Of a stretch of DNA of 54,797 bases, positions 24,552-33,384 are shown piece by piece. Location: positions 1-54,797 of the forward strand of contig NZ_FMAG01000017.1 of NCBI RefSeq assembly GCF_900094585.1. The letters run 5' to 3'. The stretch comes from Martinezella multihospitum (GTDB lineage: Bacteria; Pseudomonadota; Alphaproteobacteria; Rhizobiales; Rhizobiaceae). Positions within the stretch are counted from its first letter, which is position 1, and each line of letters begins with the position of its first letter. Position numbers and translations under genes: made by a program. The notes below the pieces were generated by a model, which had not been told where the DNA came from, did no database searches, and was given only the letters and a program-made list of their open reading frames with translations.

Positions 24552-25512
24552 GCCAGTTCCATGCGGATTGGATGATCTTCGTCAGATCATATTGCGGCGA
24601 CCAGCCGAGGATATCGCGCGCCTTGTCGTTGTTGGCGACGAGCGTCGTCGAATCGCCCTCGCGGCGGCCGACATATTCGACCGGGAACGGCCGGTTCGAC
24701 ACGGTCTCGATGGTTCCGAGCAGTTCCTTCACCGTTGTACCCGTGCCCGTGCCGAGGTTAAGCGCGACGGAATCGCCGCCATCAAGCAGATATTCCACGG
24801 CGCGGACATGGGCATCCGCCAGATCGAGCACATGGATGTAATCGCGGACGCAGGTGCCGTCGCGCGTATCGTAGTCGCTGCCGAAGACCTTGAAGCCTTG
24901 GCGGCGGCCGAGCGCCGCATCGATCGCAAGCGGGATCGCGTGGGTTTCCGGCGTATGCCACTCGCCGATGCGCCCCTCGAAATCGGCGCCGGCGGCGTTG
25001 AAATAGCGCAGCACCACGGAGCGCAAGCCCTTATACTGATCGTAATCGGCCAGCGCCTGCTCGACGATATATTTCGTGCGGCCGTAAGGGTTGATCGGCA
25101 CCTGCCGATGGCTCTCGTCGAGCGGCACGCTCTGCGGCAGGCCATAGGTCGCGCAGGTCGAGGAAAAGACGAAGGCCTTCACGCCGGCCGCCTGGGCTGC
25201 CGAAAGCAGCGTCAGCGTGCCGATGACATTGTTTTCGTAGAAGGCGACCGGATCCTTGACCGACTCGCCGACCTCGATCAGCGCGGCGAAATGCAGGATG
25301 GCGGCAGGCTTGTGCTTGGCCAGCACCTCGTCGAGGCGCGCCCGATCGCGAATATCGCCTTCCTCGCCCGGACCCCATTTGACGAATTCGCGATGACCGT
25401 TGGAGAAATTATCGTAGACGACGGGCTTGAACCCCTTATTCGCCAGATCCAGACATGTGTGCGAACCGATATATCCGGCTCCGCCGACCACAAGCACCGT
25501 TTCTCCTGCCAT
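24529..25512 (-). CDS. galE: UDP-glucose 4-epimerase GalE/ExoB
   Basis: This 327-residue short-chain dehydrogenase/reductase interconverts UDP-glucose and UDP-galactose, supplying galactose for exopolysaccharide and LPS (the rhizobial homologue is called exoB). The NAD-binding motif GGAGYIGS is at residues 9-16. The catalytic YxxxK reads YGRTK, with the Ser region FVFSSTCATYG upstream. NPYGRTKYIVEQ and VRDYIHVLDLADAH are diagnostic GalE blocks. ATG 25512 has AAGGGG at correct spacing; a GTG two codons upstream lies too near that site. It is followed with a 23-bp overlap by the sulfatase-like gene. Confidence 0.95.
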   Translation of the reverse strand: MAGETVLVVGGAGYIGSHTCLDLANKGFKPVVYDNFSNGHREFVKWGPGEEGDIRDRARLDEVLAKHKPAAILHFAALIEVGESVKDPVAFYENNVIGTLTLLSAAQAAGVKAFVFSSTCATYGLPQSVPLDESHRQVPINPYGRTKYIVEQALADYDQYKGLRSVVLRYFNAAGADFEGRIGEWHTPETHAIPLAIDAALGRRQGFKVFGSDYDTRDGTCVRDYIHVLDLADAHVRAVEYLLDGGDSVALNLGTGTGTTVKELLGTIETVSNRPFPVEYVGRREGDSTTLVANNDKARDILGWSPQYDLTKIIQSAWNWHAKSNQH

Positions 25513-25662
25513 GACCACCCCTTCTTAACTCACAAGGATTTGCCGCCCAAACGCGGCGGACCGGTTCGATCCGACGCGTACACTTAGAGAGCTGTAGCCG
25601 ACTTGCAAGGCGGGAGAAAGAAGCAAGATTGGTAGTCTCAAGAATGGACGCAGGTGAAAAAG

Positions 25663-26346
25663 CTAAGCCGGCTTCGCCTCGGCCTTGCCGGCATGCACGA
25701 GAATTCCGGTAAGCGCCAGAACCGGCGGCAGCAGGAAACAAGCCATGCCGACAAGCAGGAAAAGCGCCGCCGCCAGCGCACAACCGAAAGCAAAGCCGCC
25801 GACGGCAACGCCCATGCGACCAAGCCGCGCCTTCATTGCCGTTTTTTCCTCCTGCTTGGCGCCGCGCAGCAGATCGGCAATGTCGATCATGATCTGCGTC
25901 GTCGTGCCCGTCATCATCGTCGTCGGCGGCGTCGAACCGAGATGGATGCGGTGCGCCGTCGTCTGAATGGCCATCGCGGCGACGAGCGTCATCCCGGTCA
26001 GAAGCGGCTTCCAGCCATCCCCATCGCCAAACGGGCCGAAGCACATGGCGAGGATCGCCGCAAACACAAGTAGCAGCAATTTCAGCGTAAGGATGATCTG
26101 CAGCGTCGGCAGATTGCGCCGCGAGAGATCGCCGCCAATGAGACGGGCGAAGATGACGACGACGCAGAAAACCGGCAGCGCCAGAAGCTTGGCCAGCGCG
26201 CCCGAGGTTCCGAGCGCCAAGGAAGCGCCGAGCGTGACGAAATTGCCCGTGACGTGCGCTGTAAACAGCCCATGCAGGGCAAGAAATCCGGCAGTGTCGA
26301 CATAGCCGCCATTGATACTCAGAAGGGTGGACAGGCTCGGCTTCAT
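25663..26346 (-). CDS. DUF1275 (YoaK-like) membrane protein
   Basis: This polytopic membrane protein has about 227 residues from ATG 26346. The opening INGGYVDTAGFLALHGLFTA, then HVTGNF, is the hallmark of the DUF1275 family. The family GMTLVAAMAIQTTAHR and TTTQIMIDIADLLRG segments follow, along with about six hydrophobic helices. The frame extends 23 codons upstream to ATG 26415, which has GAGAAGATGAG in front, so the longer start is possible. Function is unknown in this family. It is followed by a 150-bp gap before galE; co-transcription with galE is possible but no signal decides. Confidence 0.85.
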   Translation of the reverse strand: MKPSLSTLLSINGGYVDTAGFLALHGLFTAHVTGNFVTLGASLALGTSGALAKLLALPVFCVVVIFARLIGGDLSRRNLPTLQIILTLKLLLLVFAAILAMCFGPFGDGDGWKPLLTGMTLVAAMAIQTTAHRIHLGSTPPTTMMTGTTTQIMIDIADLLRGAKQEEKTAMKARLGRMGVAVGGFAFGCALAAALFLLVGMACFLLPPVLALTGILVHAGKAEAKPA

Positions 26347-26503
26347 CGCTTTCTCGCTGGCTTCGATCGTCTCCGACCTTATCGCGCCGAACAGCCGCCG
26401 ATGTCGAGCCGGCATGGCTCATCTTCTCATATTTGGAGGCGACGGAAGGATCGCTGGCGCTTCAACCTATCCGGATAGGTTGAAAAGCTGCAGCTTGCGC
26501 GCC

Positions 26504-26692
26504 TCATTCGCCGCGCTCCGCCTCGAGAGCGGCAATTTCATCAGACAGTTCCGCAATGCGTTGCCGGAGCTCTGCTTCCGTGCCGTCGTCCACTTCTTCG
26601 TCGCCGAAACAATAGCGGGCTATATGCAGCTCGAGCTTGGCTTCAAGCTGCTCGCGATGGGCGCGTAGATGTTTGAGATAGCTGTTTCGCAT
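26504..26692 (-). CDS. small charged coiled-coil protein
   Basis: A frame of 62 residues from ATG 26692 begins MRNSYLKHLRAHREQLEAK and ends in a heptad-like acidic helix, ELRQRIAELSDEIAALEAER. The pattern of Leu/Ile/Ala every three to four residues supports a real coiled coil. It contains one Cys and is strongly acidic toward the end. A GTG thirteen codons upstream (26731) is an alternative start; neither has a strong ribosome site. No family is recognised. It lies 157 bp before the DUF1275 gene on the same strand. Confidence 0.5.
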   Translation of the reverse strand: MRNSYLKHLRAHREQLEAKLELHIARYCFGDEEVDDGTEAELRQRIAELSDEIAALEAERGE

Positions 26693-26961
26693 TGCGAACC
26701 ACGCTTTCCGAGAAAAGAAAATAGGTCTCACCCAAATAAATGGGGTCGAAACCAGAAAGTTTCGATAGGCATCCTATGCATCTGCGCCGAAGCCGAGGGT
26801 CGACATGCGACAAGGCCGCATTTACAGGCCATTGCAAAGCGGCTGACCGGTCATCACATTCATGCGACCCGCACCTGAAATGATCCTGAAGGCAAATATT
26901 AGGCGCTGACATCCGTTTCGGATTTGGGCTAATTCAGGTGGAGTGTTCGAGGTATGTTGTG

Positions 26962-28245
26962 TTGAACGAAAAAATTGCCGTCATCGGCCTGGGTTATGTG
27001 GGCCTGCCCGTCGCGATCGCGCTTGCCGAAAAATTCCGCGACGTGGTCGGTTTAGACATCAAAGCCTCCCGTGTCGCCGCGCTGAAGGCGGGCGAGGACG
27101 ACACCCGGGAGGTTTCCGTCGAACGGCTGAAGGCAAGCGGGCTGCGCATCACGAGCGAGATCGAGGACCTGCAGGATCGCGATTTCTTCATCGTCGCGGT
27201 GCCGACGCCGATCGACCGCAATCGCCAGCCGGATCTGCGGCCGATGATTTCGGCCTCCCGCACGATCGGCAAGGTTTTGCGAAAAGGCTCTATCATCGTC
27301 TATGAATCCACCGTCTATCCCGGCGTTACCGAAGAGGTTTGCGGCCCGGTGCTGGCGGAAGTTTCCGGGCTGCGCCAGGGCGAGGATTTTCACGTCGGCT
27401 ATTCGCCGGAACGCATCAACCCCGGTGACAAGGAGCACACCTTCGAGCGCATCGTGAAGGTCGTCGCCGGCGACGATGCGGAAACGCTGGAAAGGATTGC
27501 CGCCGTCTATGGCGCTGTAGTCGAAGCCGGCATCCACCGCGCCCCCAGTATCAAGGTGGCCGAGGCCGCCAAGGTGATCGAAAACACCCAGCGCGACGTC
27601 AACATCGCACTGATGAACGAGCTTTCAATCATTTTCGAGAAAATGAATATCCGCACGGCCGACGTGCTGAAGGCAGCACGGACGAAATGGAACTTCCTGC
27701 CCTTCACTCCCGGGCTGGTTGGCGGCCACTGCATCGGCGTCGATCCCTATTACCTGACGGCCAAGGCGGAAGAGCTCGGCTATCACCCCGAGGTCATCCT
27801 CTCCGGCCGCCGCATCAATGACGGCATGGGCGCTTTCATCGCCCAGAAGCTCATCAAGATGCTGGTCTCGGCAAAGAAGCCGATCAATGGCGCGCGGATC
27901 GGCATATTTGGCCTGACCTTCAAGGAGAATGTCCCCGACCTGCGCAACAGCCGCGTGCCCGACATTATAAGCGAACTGCACCAGTTCGGCCTGGAGCCGC
28001 TGGTGCACGACCCGATGGCGAGCCAGCGGGAGGCCGAAGAGGAATATGGCATCCGCCTGATGGAGCTGAAGGATTTCGGCAAGCTCGACGCCCTCGTCCT
28101 TGCCGTACCCCACAAATCCTATCTGACCGAAGGTGCAGCCGGTATCCTCGACCTCTTGAGCGAGAACGGCGTCATCGTCGACGTAAAGGCGGCGCTCGAT
28201 CGAGCCAATCCTCTGCTGGACGGTCATTCGATCTGGAGCCTATAG
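26962..28245 (+). CDS. nucleotide-sugar 6-dehydrogenase (TviB/WbpO/WecC class)
   Basis: This 427-residue NAD-dependent UDP-sugar dehydrogenase oxidises C6 of a UDP-hexose or UDP-N-acetylhexosamine to the uronic acid. The Rossmann motif is IAVIGLGYVGLP near residue 5, and the catalytic Cys is C257 in GGHCIGVDPYYL. The pattern PTPIDRNRQPDL and the overall length fit the TviB/WbpO group (UDP-GlcNAc/GalNAc 6-dehydrogenase) better than UDP-glucose dehydrogenase, but substrate cannot be settled by eye. TTG 26962 was chosen with GAGG about nine bases upstream; GTG 26959 or 26938 is possible. The stop codon lies inside a palindrome. Confidence 0.88.
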   Translation: MNEKIAVIGLGYVGLPVAIALAEKFRDVVGLDIKASRVAALKAGEDDTREVSVERLKASGLRITSEIEDLQDRDFFIVAVPTPIDRNRQPDLRPMISASRTIGKVLRKGSIIVYESTVYPGVTEEVCGPVLAEVSGLRQGEDFHVGYSPERINPGDKEHTFERIVKVVAGDDAETLERIAAVYGAVVEAGIHRAPSIKVAEAAKVIENTQRDVNIALMNELSIIFEKMNIRTADVLKAARTKWNFLPFTPGLVGGHCIGVDPYYLTAKAEELGYHPEVILSGRRINDGMGAFIAQKLIKMLVSAKKPINGARIGIFGLTFKENVPDLRNSRVPDIISELHQFGLEPLVHDPMASQREAEEEYGIRLMELKDFGKLDALVLAVPHKSYLTEGAAGILDLLSENGVIVDVKAALDRANPLLDGHSIWSL

Positions 28246-28283
28246 AGCGGTTCAGCTTTTCACGGAATCTCCGAACCGCTCTA
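28243..28283 (+). terminator. palindrome overlapping the dehydrogenase stop codon
   Basis: TAGAGCGGTTC (28243-28253) pairs with GAACCGCTCTA (28273-28283), and TCTCTTTGTTTTC follows. The first three bases are the stop codon of the UDP-sugar dehydrogenase. The hairpin with its T-rich tail can act as the terminator. It belongs to the same style of rhizobial dispersed palindromes as the adjoining element. Confidence 0.6.
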
Positions 28284-28290
28284 TCTCTTT

Positions 28291-28346
28291 GTTTTCACGC
28301 AATTCCGAACGGAAAACCGCTACGCACTTTTCCTGGAATTGCTCTA
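28291..28346. repeat. dispersed palindromic element (AGAGCAAT type), copy 2
   Basis: GCAATTCC (28299-28306) and GGAATTGC (28335-28342) form the outer stem; inside it, GGAAAA and TTTTCC flank CCGCTACGCAC. It is an inverted relative of the element at 22921-22973. It sits between the convergent dehydrogenase and epimerase-like genes. Confidence 0.7.
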
Positions 28347-28362
28347 AGGCGGATCGGCCAGC

Positions 28363-29298
28363 TCAGCGAGCCTTCACCCCCGCGCCGGCGACCGCTGCCG
28401 CCACCCCCTCTTCGACCGAATAGGGCGGCGACCAGCCGGTAACCGCCCTCGTCTCGCCGATATCGACCTGAAGCGAGCCAAGCAACCGCTGCCCGGCAGC
28501 TCGACGCCCCAGAAGCGCGGCGAGCCCTTCCAGCAACGCCGGCGGCACCGGCAGCAGCCAAGCCTTTCTTCCCATGGCCAGGGATAGTTTGGCGACCAAC
28601 TGGCCGATCGACAGATCTTCGCCGTCACTGACCAGAAATACACGATTTCCGGCGGCCGGATGGCTGGCGCCAAGCAGCATGAAATCGACGAGATTGCCGA
28701 CGAAGACGAGCGACCTGCGGTTTCGGACCGCACCAAACGGCCAGGGAAACGGCCGGGCAGCCCATTTCATCAGGCTCGCGAAATTCGCCTTCACGCCGGG
28801 ACCATAGACGAGCGGCGGCCGGATGATGACGACCTCCATGCCCGTTTCCGCTGATATCGCAAGCAAGGCTTCCTCGGCCTCCAGCTTCGAGCGGCCATAG
28901 GCATCTTCCGGATGCGGCGCATCCGAAGCCTTGAAAGGCTTCCCATCCGCCGTCTCCTCGCCATTGACCTTGATCGAGCTCAGGAAGACGAAGCGTTTGA
29001 CGCCGGCACTTGCGGCCTGCCGCGCCAGATTGGCTGTCGCCTCGACGTTGGCGGCGCGAAATGCGGCCAGCGGATCGGCAGCACTCTCGTTCATGACATG
29101 GACACGGGCCGCCAGATGCATGACGACATCGACGCCGGCAAGCGCATCGGACCAATCCGTGCGGCTATCCATCGCCCCGATGGCGACGAAGCCGGAAAGG
29201 GAGCTGCGGCTGACCGGGCGATAATCCATCTGCCGTCGCAAAAGCTCGGCACACAAGGCCTGCCCGACAAAACCCGTCGCACCCGTCACCAGGATCAT
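28363..29298 (-). CDS. NAD-dependent epimerase/reductase, WbpV/WreQ-like
   Basis: This extended SDR protein has about 311 residues. The Rossmann motif VTGATGFVGQ follows the initiator directly, and catalytic YGRSK is near the middle, with VFLSSIKVNGEET upstream. The block HLAARVHVMNE and the sequence IIRPPLVYGPGVKANF are typical of the WbpV/WreQ group. In R. etli, WreQ reduces the 4-keto group to form N-acetyl-quinovosamine during O-antigen initiation; related enzymes are UDP-hexose 4-epimerases. ATG 29298 has GGAGG about ten bases upstream. It diverges from a phosphosugar transferase gene, which strengthens the QuiNAc proposal. The exact reaction is an inference. Confidence 0.75.
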   Translation of the reverse strand: MILVTGATGFVGQALCAELLRRQMDYRPVSRSSLSGFVAIGAMDSRTDWSDALAGVDVVMHLAARVHVMNESAADPLAAFRAANVEATANLARQAASAGVKRFVFLSSIKVNGEETADGKPFKASDAPHPEDAYGRSKLEAEEALLAISAETGMEVVIIRPPLVYGPGVKANFASLMKWAARPFPWPFGAVRNRRSLVFVGNLVDFMLLGASHPAAGNRVFLVSDGEDLSIGQLVAKLSLAMGRKAWLLPVPPALLEGLAALLGRRAAGQRLLGSLQVDIGETRAVTGWSPPYSVEEGVAAAVAGAGVKAR

Positions 29299-29465
29299 GC
29301 CTGCACTGCCTCCGCTTTTCCGCATCACTATTGGCGCAGACATGCTTTGCACGGGATATCCGCTCGGAACAAGGGCTGGGAATCTTGCGGTGGATGGTTG
29401 TGCTTAAATTCGCGATATGAGATGCACAGGGCAATGACGACTTTCATCGCCCCAAACCGGCGACG

Positions 29466-30059
29466 ATGCAACTACAAGAGACGATGCTTTATACGATCGC
29501 CAAGCGCCTTTTCGACTTTCTCGCCGCTCTTGCCGCGACCATCGTCTTTTTCATTCCGATCCTGATCGTCGCCCTCGCCGTGCGGCTGACGTCGCGCGGC
29601 CCGATCCTCTATTGGTCGGATCGGGTCGGCCGCAAAAACAAGATCTTCCGCATGCCGAAATTTCGCAGCATGCGCACCGACACGCCGGCGGTCGCGACCC
29701 ATCTGCTGAAGGACCCCAAGATCTATCTGACGCCGATCGGCTCCTTCCTGCGCAAATCCAGCCTCGACGAACTGCCGCAGCTCTGGTGCATCCTCAAAGG
29801 GGAGATGAGCATCGTCGGCCCGCGCCCTGCCCTTTTCAATCAGCACGACCTCATAGCCCTGCGCATAGAGCGCGGCGTCGACGCTTTGCTGCCGGGTTTG
29901 ACCGGCTGGGCACAGGTCAACGGCCGCGACGAACTGCCGATCCCAGAGAAGGTTGCCTTGGACGAAGACTATCTGCGCCAGCGCTCGTTTCTTTTCGATC
30001 TCAGGATCATTTTCCTGACGGCCTTGAAAGTGGTCCGGCGCGACGGAGTTGCCCATTAA
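29466..30059 (+). CDS. undecaprenyl-phosphate sugar-1-phosphate transferase (WreU/WcaJ C-domain type)
   Basis: This 197-residue bacterial sugar transferase moves a sugar-1-phosphate from a nucleotide sugar to undecaprenyl phosphate and so starts a polysaccharide repeat. It has one N-terminal hydrophobic helix (about 15-38), the conserved KFRSMR, the SLDELPQLW and IVGPRP motifs and PGLTGWAQVNGRD. Only the catalytic domain is present, as in PglC and WreU, without the extra helices of WbaP. ATG 29466 is used; ATG 29484 is a plausible shorter start. The divergent WbpV/WreQ-like gene makes QuiNAc-phosphate the favoured substrate. Confidence 0.88.
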   Translation: MQLQETMLYTIAKRLFDFLAALAATIVFFIPILIVALAVRLTSRGPILYWSDRVGRKNKIFRMPKFRSMRTDTPAVATHLLKDPKIYLTPIGSFLRKSSLDELPQLWCILKGEMSIVGPRPALFNQHDLIALRIERGVDALLPGLTGWAQVNGRDELPIPEKVALDEDYLRQRSFLFDLRIIFLTALKVVRRDGVAH

Positions 30060-30214
30060 CAAGCATCCGGCGAAATCGACATCATTGACGCACCAGCATG
30101 GGAAAATTGCCGTATTCCTGCCCCTTTGCGACCATAGGGGCCGTCATGGGGGCGAGAAATGCCGGATGATGAACCGACTCTAGACGAAGGCGGACGACAT
30201 TGGACGACTCGCGC

Positions 30215-31600
30215 ATGAACAAACCGTATGCTGATCTCGCAGCTGAACCGATCGGCGTCACAAAGGCTGCCAGCAGCATGACAAAACCGGTCGCTATCAT
30301 CGGCGGCCTGCTCTGGCTGCTCGTCGCCTCCCCGACTGTGGTCGAAAGCGACGCCTATCGCTATGCCACCGCGCTACTGTCCCTCATCGCTCTCTATTAT
30401 TATATAAAGGCCCCCATACGGCCGCGAACGGACTGGATCGGCTGGCTCTGCATGGGCTGGGCCTTCTATGTCATGGCTCGTTTCTTCATCACCTTCTGGC
30501 TGACGCCGCAGCACGATATCGGCGCCTCGGACTGGCTTTATGCCTTCCCCTTCTTCTTCCCCATCATGGGTGTCGCCCTCCTGCTCTATGAAGAGCTGAT
30601 GGAGAAGATCGTCGCGGCCTATTTCGCCATGGTCCTCATCATGCTGGTGGCCACGCAGCATCTGCGCGAGGTCTTTGCCGGCGAGACCATCCGCCCGCTG
30701 ATCATGAACAACCAGATCCACGGCGCCGTCGCCTGCGGCATGATCGTGATCTTCACCCTGTTCTGGCTCTTGCATTACCTGACGAACAAATCGAGCGACC
30801 GCCGGATCGCGCGCTTCGCCTATATCGTCTCGCCCTTCATCTTCGCGCTCTGTTTCATCGCCATCTACGGCGCCAAATCGAAAGGCGTCTGGCTGGCGCT
30901 CGGCATCACCCTGCCGCTGCTGGCACTCATTACACTGACTTACCTGCGCCTGAAGAGCGGCGTGATCATCATCATCGCCGTCGCAGCCCTGTTGATCGCC
31001 GGTATCTATGGCGTCCGGCACAATCTCGACAAGACGGCCGGCCCGACAGTGGCGGCAGCCGTTTCCATGGTGGAAAATGTGGCTAATGGCCATGAGATGG
31101 AGGGCGTGGTCTCAAACGCCATCAGCTCGACCAATACGCCGGTCTCGATGGACGAACGCCTGCAGCTCTGGTCAAACAGCTGGGAGGTCTTCTCCTCGGC
31201 GCCGATCTTCGGCTGGGGCAACAGATGGCTCGAGCGCTGGGCCGAGACCCGCTACTCGCATGTCCAGTACACGCTGCTGCACAACGGCTATCTGGAAATC
31301 CTGGTGCGCTACGGCCTGTTCGGCGCTGCAATCATGTCCCTCATGCTCGGCGTCTTCATCCGCGCCGTCTGGCGCGCCCGCAAGGCCGGCATCATCCCCC
31401 GAGCCGCGTGGCACGCCTATATCGTCTGCCTTTTCTTTTTCTCGCTGACCCTGCTCAGCAACTCCAACAACCGCCTGGCTATCGGCGAAGGCCTGGCCTT
31501 CGCCTCCTCCGCCTTCGCCTGCTGGTGTCATATGCGGCTGAAGGGGGAATATTTGACGATGTCGAGGGTGGAAAGGAAGGAAGCAGCCGTGAGAGCATGA
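30215..31600 (+). CDS. O-antigen ligase/polymerase family protein (WaaL/Wzy_C)
   Basis: This polytopic inner-membrane protein has about 461 residues and ten or more hydrophobic helices. The Wzy_C domain is recognisable, with a large periplasmic loop before the conserved LLHNGYLEILVRYGLFGA. Such proteins either join finished O-chains from undecaprenyl-diphosphate to lipid A-core or polymerise repeats. Being alone among initiation genes, a ligase role is more likely, but sequence cannot separate the two. ATG 30215 was taken; a TTG five codons upstream has a better spaced purine stretch. It is the last clearly intact gene before the conjugation remnants. Confidence 0.8.
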   Translation: MNKPYADLAAEPIGVTKAASSMTKPVAIIGGLLWLLVASPTVVESDAYRYATALLSLIALYYYIKAPIRPRTDWIGWLCMGWAFYVMARFFITFWLTPQHDIGASDWLYAFPFFFPIMGVALLLYEELMEKIVAAYFAMVLIMLVATQHLREVFAGETIRPLIMNNQIHGAVACGMIVIFTLFWLLHYLTNKSSDRRIARFAYIVSPFIFALCFIAIYGAKSKGVWLALGITLPLLALITLTYLRLKSGVIIIIAVAALLIAGIYGVRHNLDKTAGPTVAAAVSMVENVANGHEMEGVVSNAISSTNTPVSMDERLQLWSNSWEVFSSAPIFGWGNRWLERWAETRYSHVQYTLLHNGYLEILVRYGLFGAAIMSLMLGVFIRAVWRARKAGIIPRAAWHAYIVCLFFFSLTLLSNSNNRLAIGEGLAFASSAFACWCHMRLKGEYLTMSRVERKEAAVRA

Positions 31601-31813
31601 TCATGATAGTTGCACGACCGCCTCGACAGCAACACAGAGCACTCCACGATCGAAGCTAGGATGGTTTGTCCTTCCGGAAGCATTGATTGTGATGTTCGTT
31701 GTTTCGAAGGGTGAGTGCGACTGAAGTTTCATGTCCTTTTCACCTATTTTCCGTTTACAAGGAACCTCGGTTGAAGCGAACAAAGTAAAGCGCAGGGGCT
31801 AATCATCGCTCGA

Positions 31814-31993
31814 TCACGGCTCGAAATAGATCTCGTTCACCCGAAACCGCCGGTCGATCCGCTTGCACTGGACAATAATATCGATCGCGACCTTGAGCAA
31901 ACTACGAACATCGCCGCGCTCAAGGTCACGACCTCCTTCCGACTCTTTCACGAGTAACGTCAGTTGCTCAATTGCCAGCGCGCAGTAGGTGGC
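31814..31993 (-). pseudogene. C-terminal remnant of a VirB11-type type IV secretion ATPase
   Basis: About 59 codons survive, reading LAIEQLTLLVKESEGG, then a helix, then AIDIIVQCKRIDRRFRVNEIYFEP before the stop at 31814. The last segment matches the characteristic ending of VirB11 ATPases, in which an A-x-D-x-V-V-x strand is followed by R-x-V-x-E-I. The Walker motifs and the remainder are missing. The homology stops about 20 bases from where the traG remnant starts on the opposite strand, marking a rearrangement junction. The assignment relies on a short region. Confidence 0.55.
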
Positions 31994-32010
31994 AAGTTTT
32001 AGCGGTCGGC

Positions 32011-33384
32011 ATGCCAGCACGGATCACCTATTGGTTCTTGCGAGCGGCTCCTCTTCCCAATCTGCTTCCCGGACCTATCACCTCGCTTCTGGCCGTTTCG
32101 GCATTGCCGCAGCATCGCCGTCGGCCGATCGCTTTTGCGAGCCTTCTTTGCTTTTTGTGCGTGGCAGGCTTTTACACCCTGCGGGAATACGCCCGTTTGG
32201 TTCCATGGGTGGAGAATCGTCATATGGAACGAGGCGCTCACTTATCTCGACGCCTTCGCGGTTGCCGGGATCATTCTCGGATTTGGTATTGTGGCAATCT
32301 CCGCGCGCATTTCGATCGTCGTTTCCGATCCGATCAGGCGCGCCAAGCGCGGCATTTTCGGCGATGCCGATTGGCTGCCCATCCCGGAAGTGGCTAAGCT
32401 CTTCCCCCCCGGACGGCGAGATCGTCATCGGCGAACGCTACCGCGTCGACCGTGACCGCGTGCATAAGTTGCCTTTTGATCCGAACGATCACGGGACTTG
32501 GGGGCAAGGTGGCAAGGCGCCACTCATGACCTTCAATCAGAATTTCGATTCCACCCATATGTTGTTCTTTGCAGGCTCCGGCGGCTTCAAGACGACCAGC
32601 AATGTCATTCCAACAGCGCTGCGCTACAAGGGGCCGCCGATCTGTCGCGATCCATCGACTGAGGTCGCGCCGATAGTTCTCGAACATCGTGCCCATGTGC
32701 TCGGCCGCGAAGTCATGGTACTCGACCCCATTTAATCCAGTCAGGGGCTTCAACGTTCATGATGGGATCGAGCGATCGACGCATAAGGAAGAAGACATCG
32801 TTGGTATCGCCCATATGCTTTTGTCAGAGAGCTTACGCTTCGACACATCGACTGGTTCCTATTTCCAGAACCAGGCGCACAATCTGTTAACTGGGCTTCT
32901 GGCGCATGTGATGCCATCGCCCGATTATGCCGCACTGGTCTGCGGTAATGCGTTCAAATCGAGCGACATCGCTTCCGGACGGAAGGACGTCTTCCTCAAC
33001 ATCCCTGCGTCAATCCTGCGCTACTATCCCGGCATTGGCCGAGTGATCAGCGGCGCGCTGATCAATGCCATGGTCCGGGCCGATGGCGACTTCCGCCAAA
33101 GGGCGCTCTTCATGCTCGACGAGGTCGATCTACTGGGTTACATGCGTATTCTTGAAGAAGCGCACGATCACGGGCGCAAGTATGGCATCACATTGATGCT
33201 GATGTACCAATCCGTCGGCCAGCTCGAGCGTCATTTCGGCAAGGACGGAGCAAACTCCTGGATTGAAGGCTACGCCTTCACGTCCTACGCCGCAATCAAG
33301 ACGCTCGATACAGCACGCAATGTCTCCGCCCAATGCGGAGAGATGACCGTCGAAGTCCAGGGACGTTCGCACAATGTCGGCTAG
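32011..33384 (+). pseudogene. traG: decayed traG/virD4 coupling-protein gene
   Basis: Pieces of a T4SS coupling protein are spread over three frames. The membrane-like N-terminus starts at 32011; a second frame covers IRRAKRGIFGDADWLPIPEVAKLFP. A shift at the C-run near 32403 leads to GEIVIGERYRVDRDRV and Walker A GSGGFKTTS (about 32574). After LGREVMVLDP another shift near 32733 is needed to continue FNPVRGFNVHDGI. A large internal segment is absent between LLTGLLAHVM and SPDYAALV. Walker B LFMLDEV (about 33106) and GRKYGITLMLMYQSVGQ follow. The frame ends at a TAG supplied by a repeat end. At least three frameshifts and a deletion make it non-functional. Confidence 0.85.
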
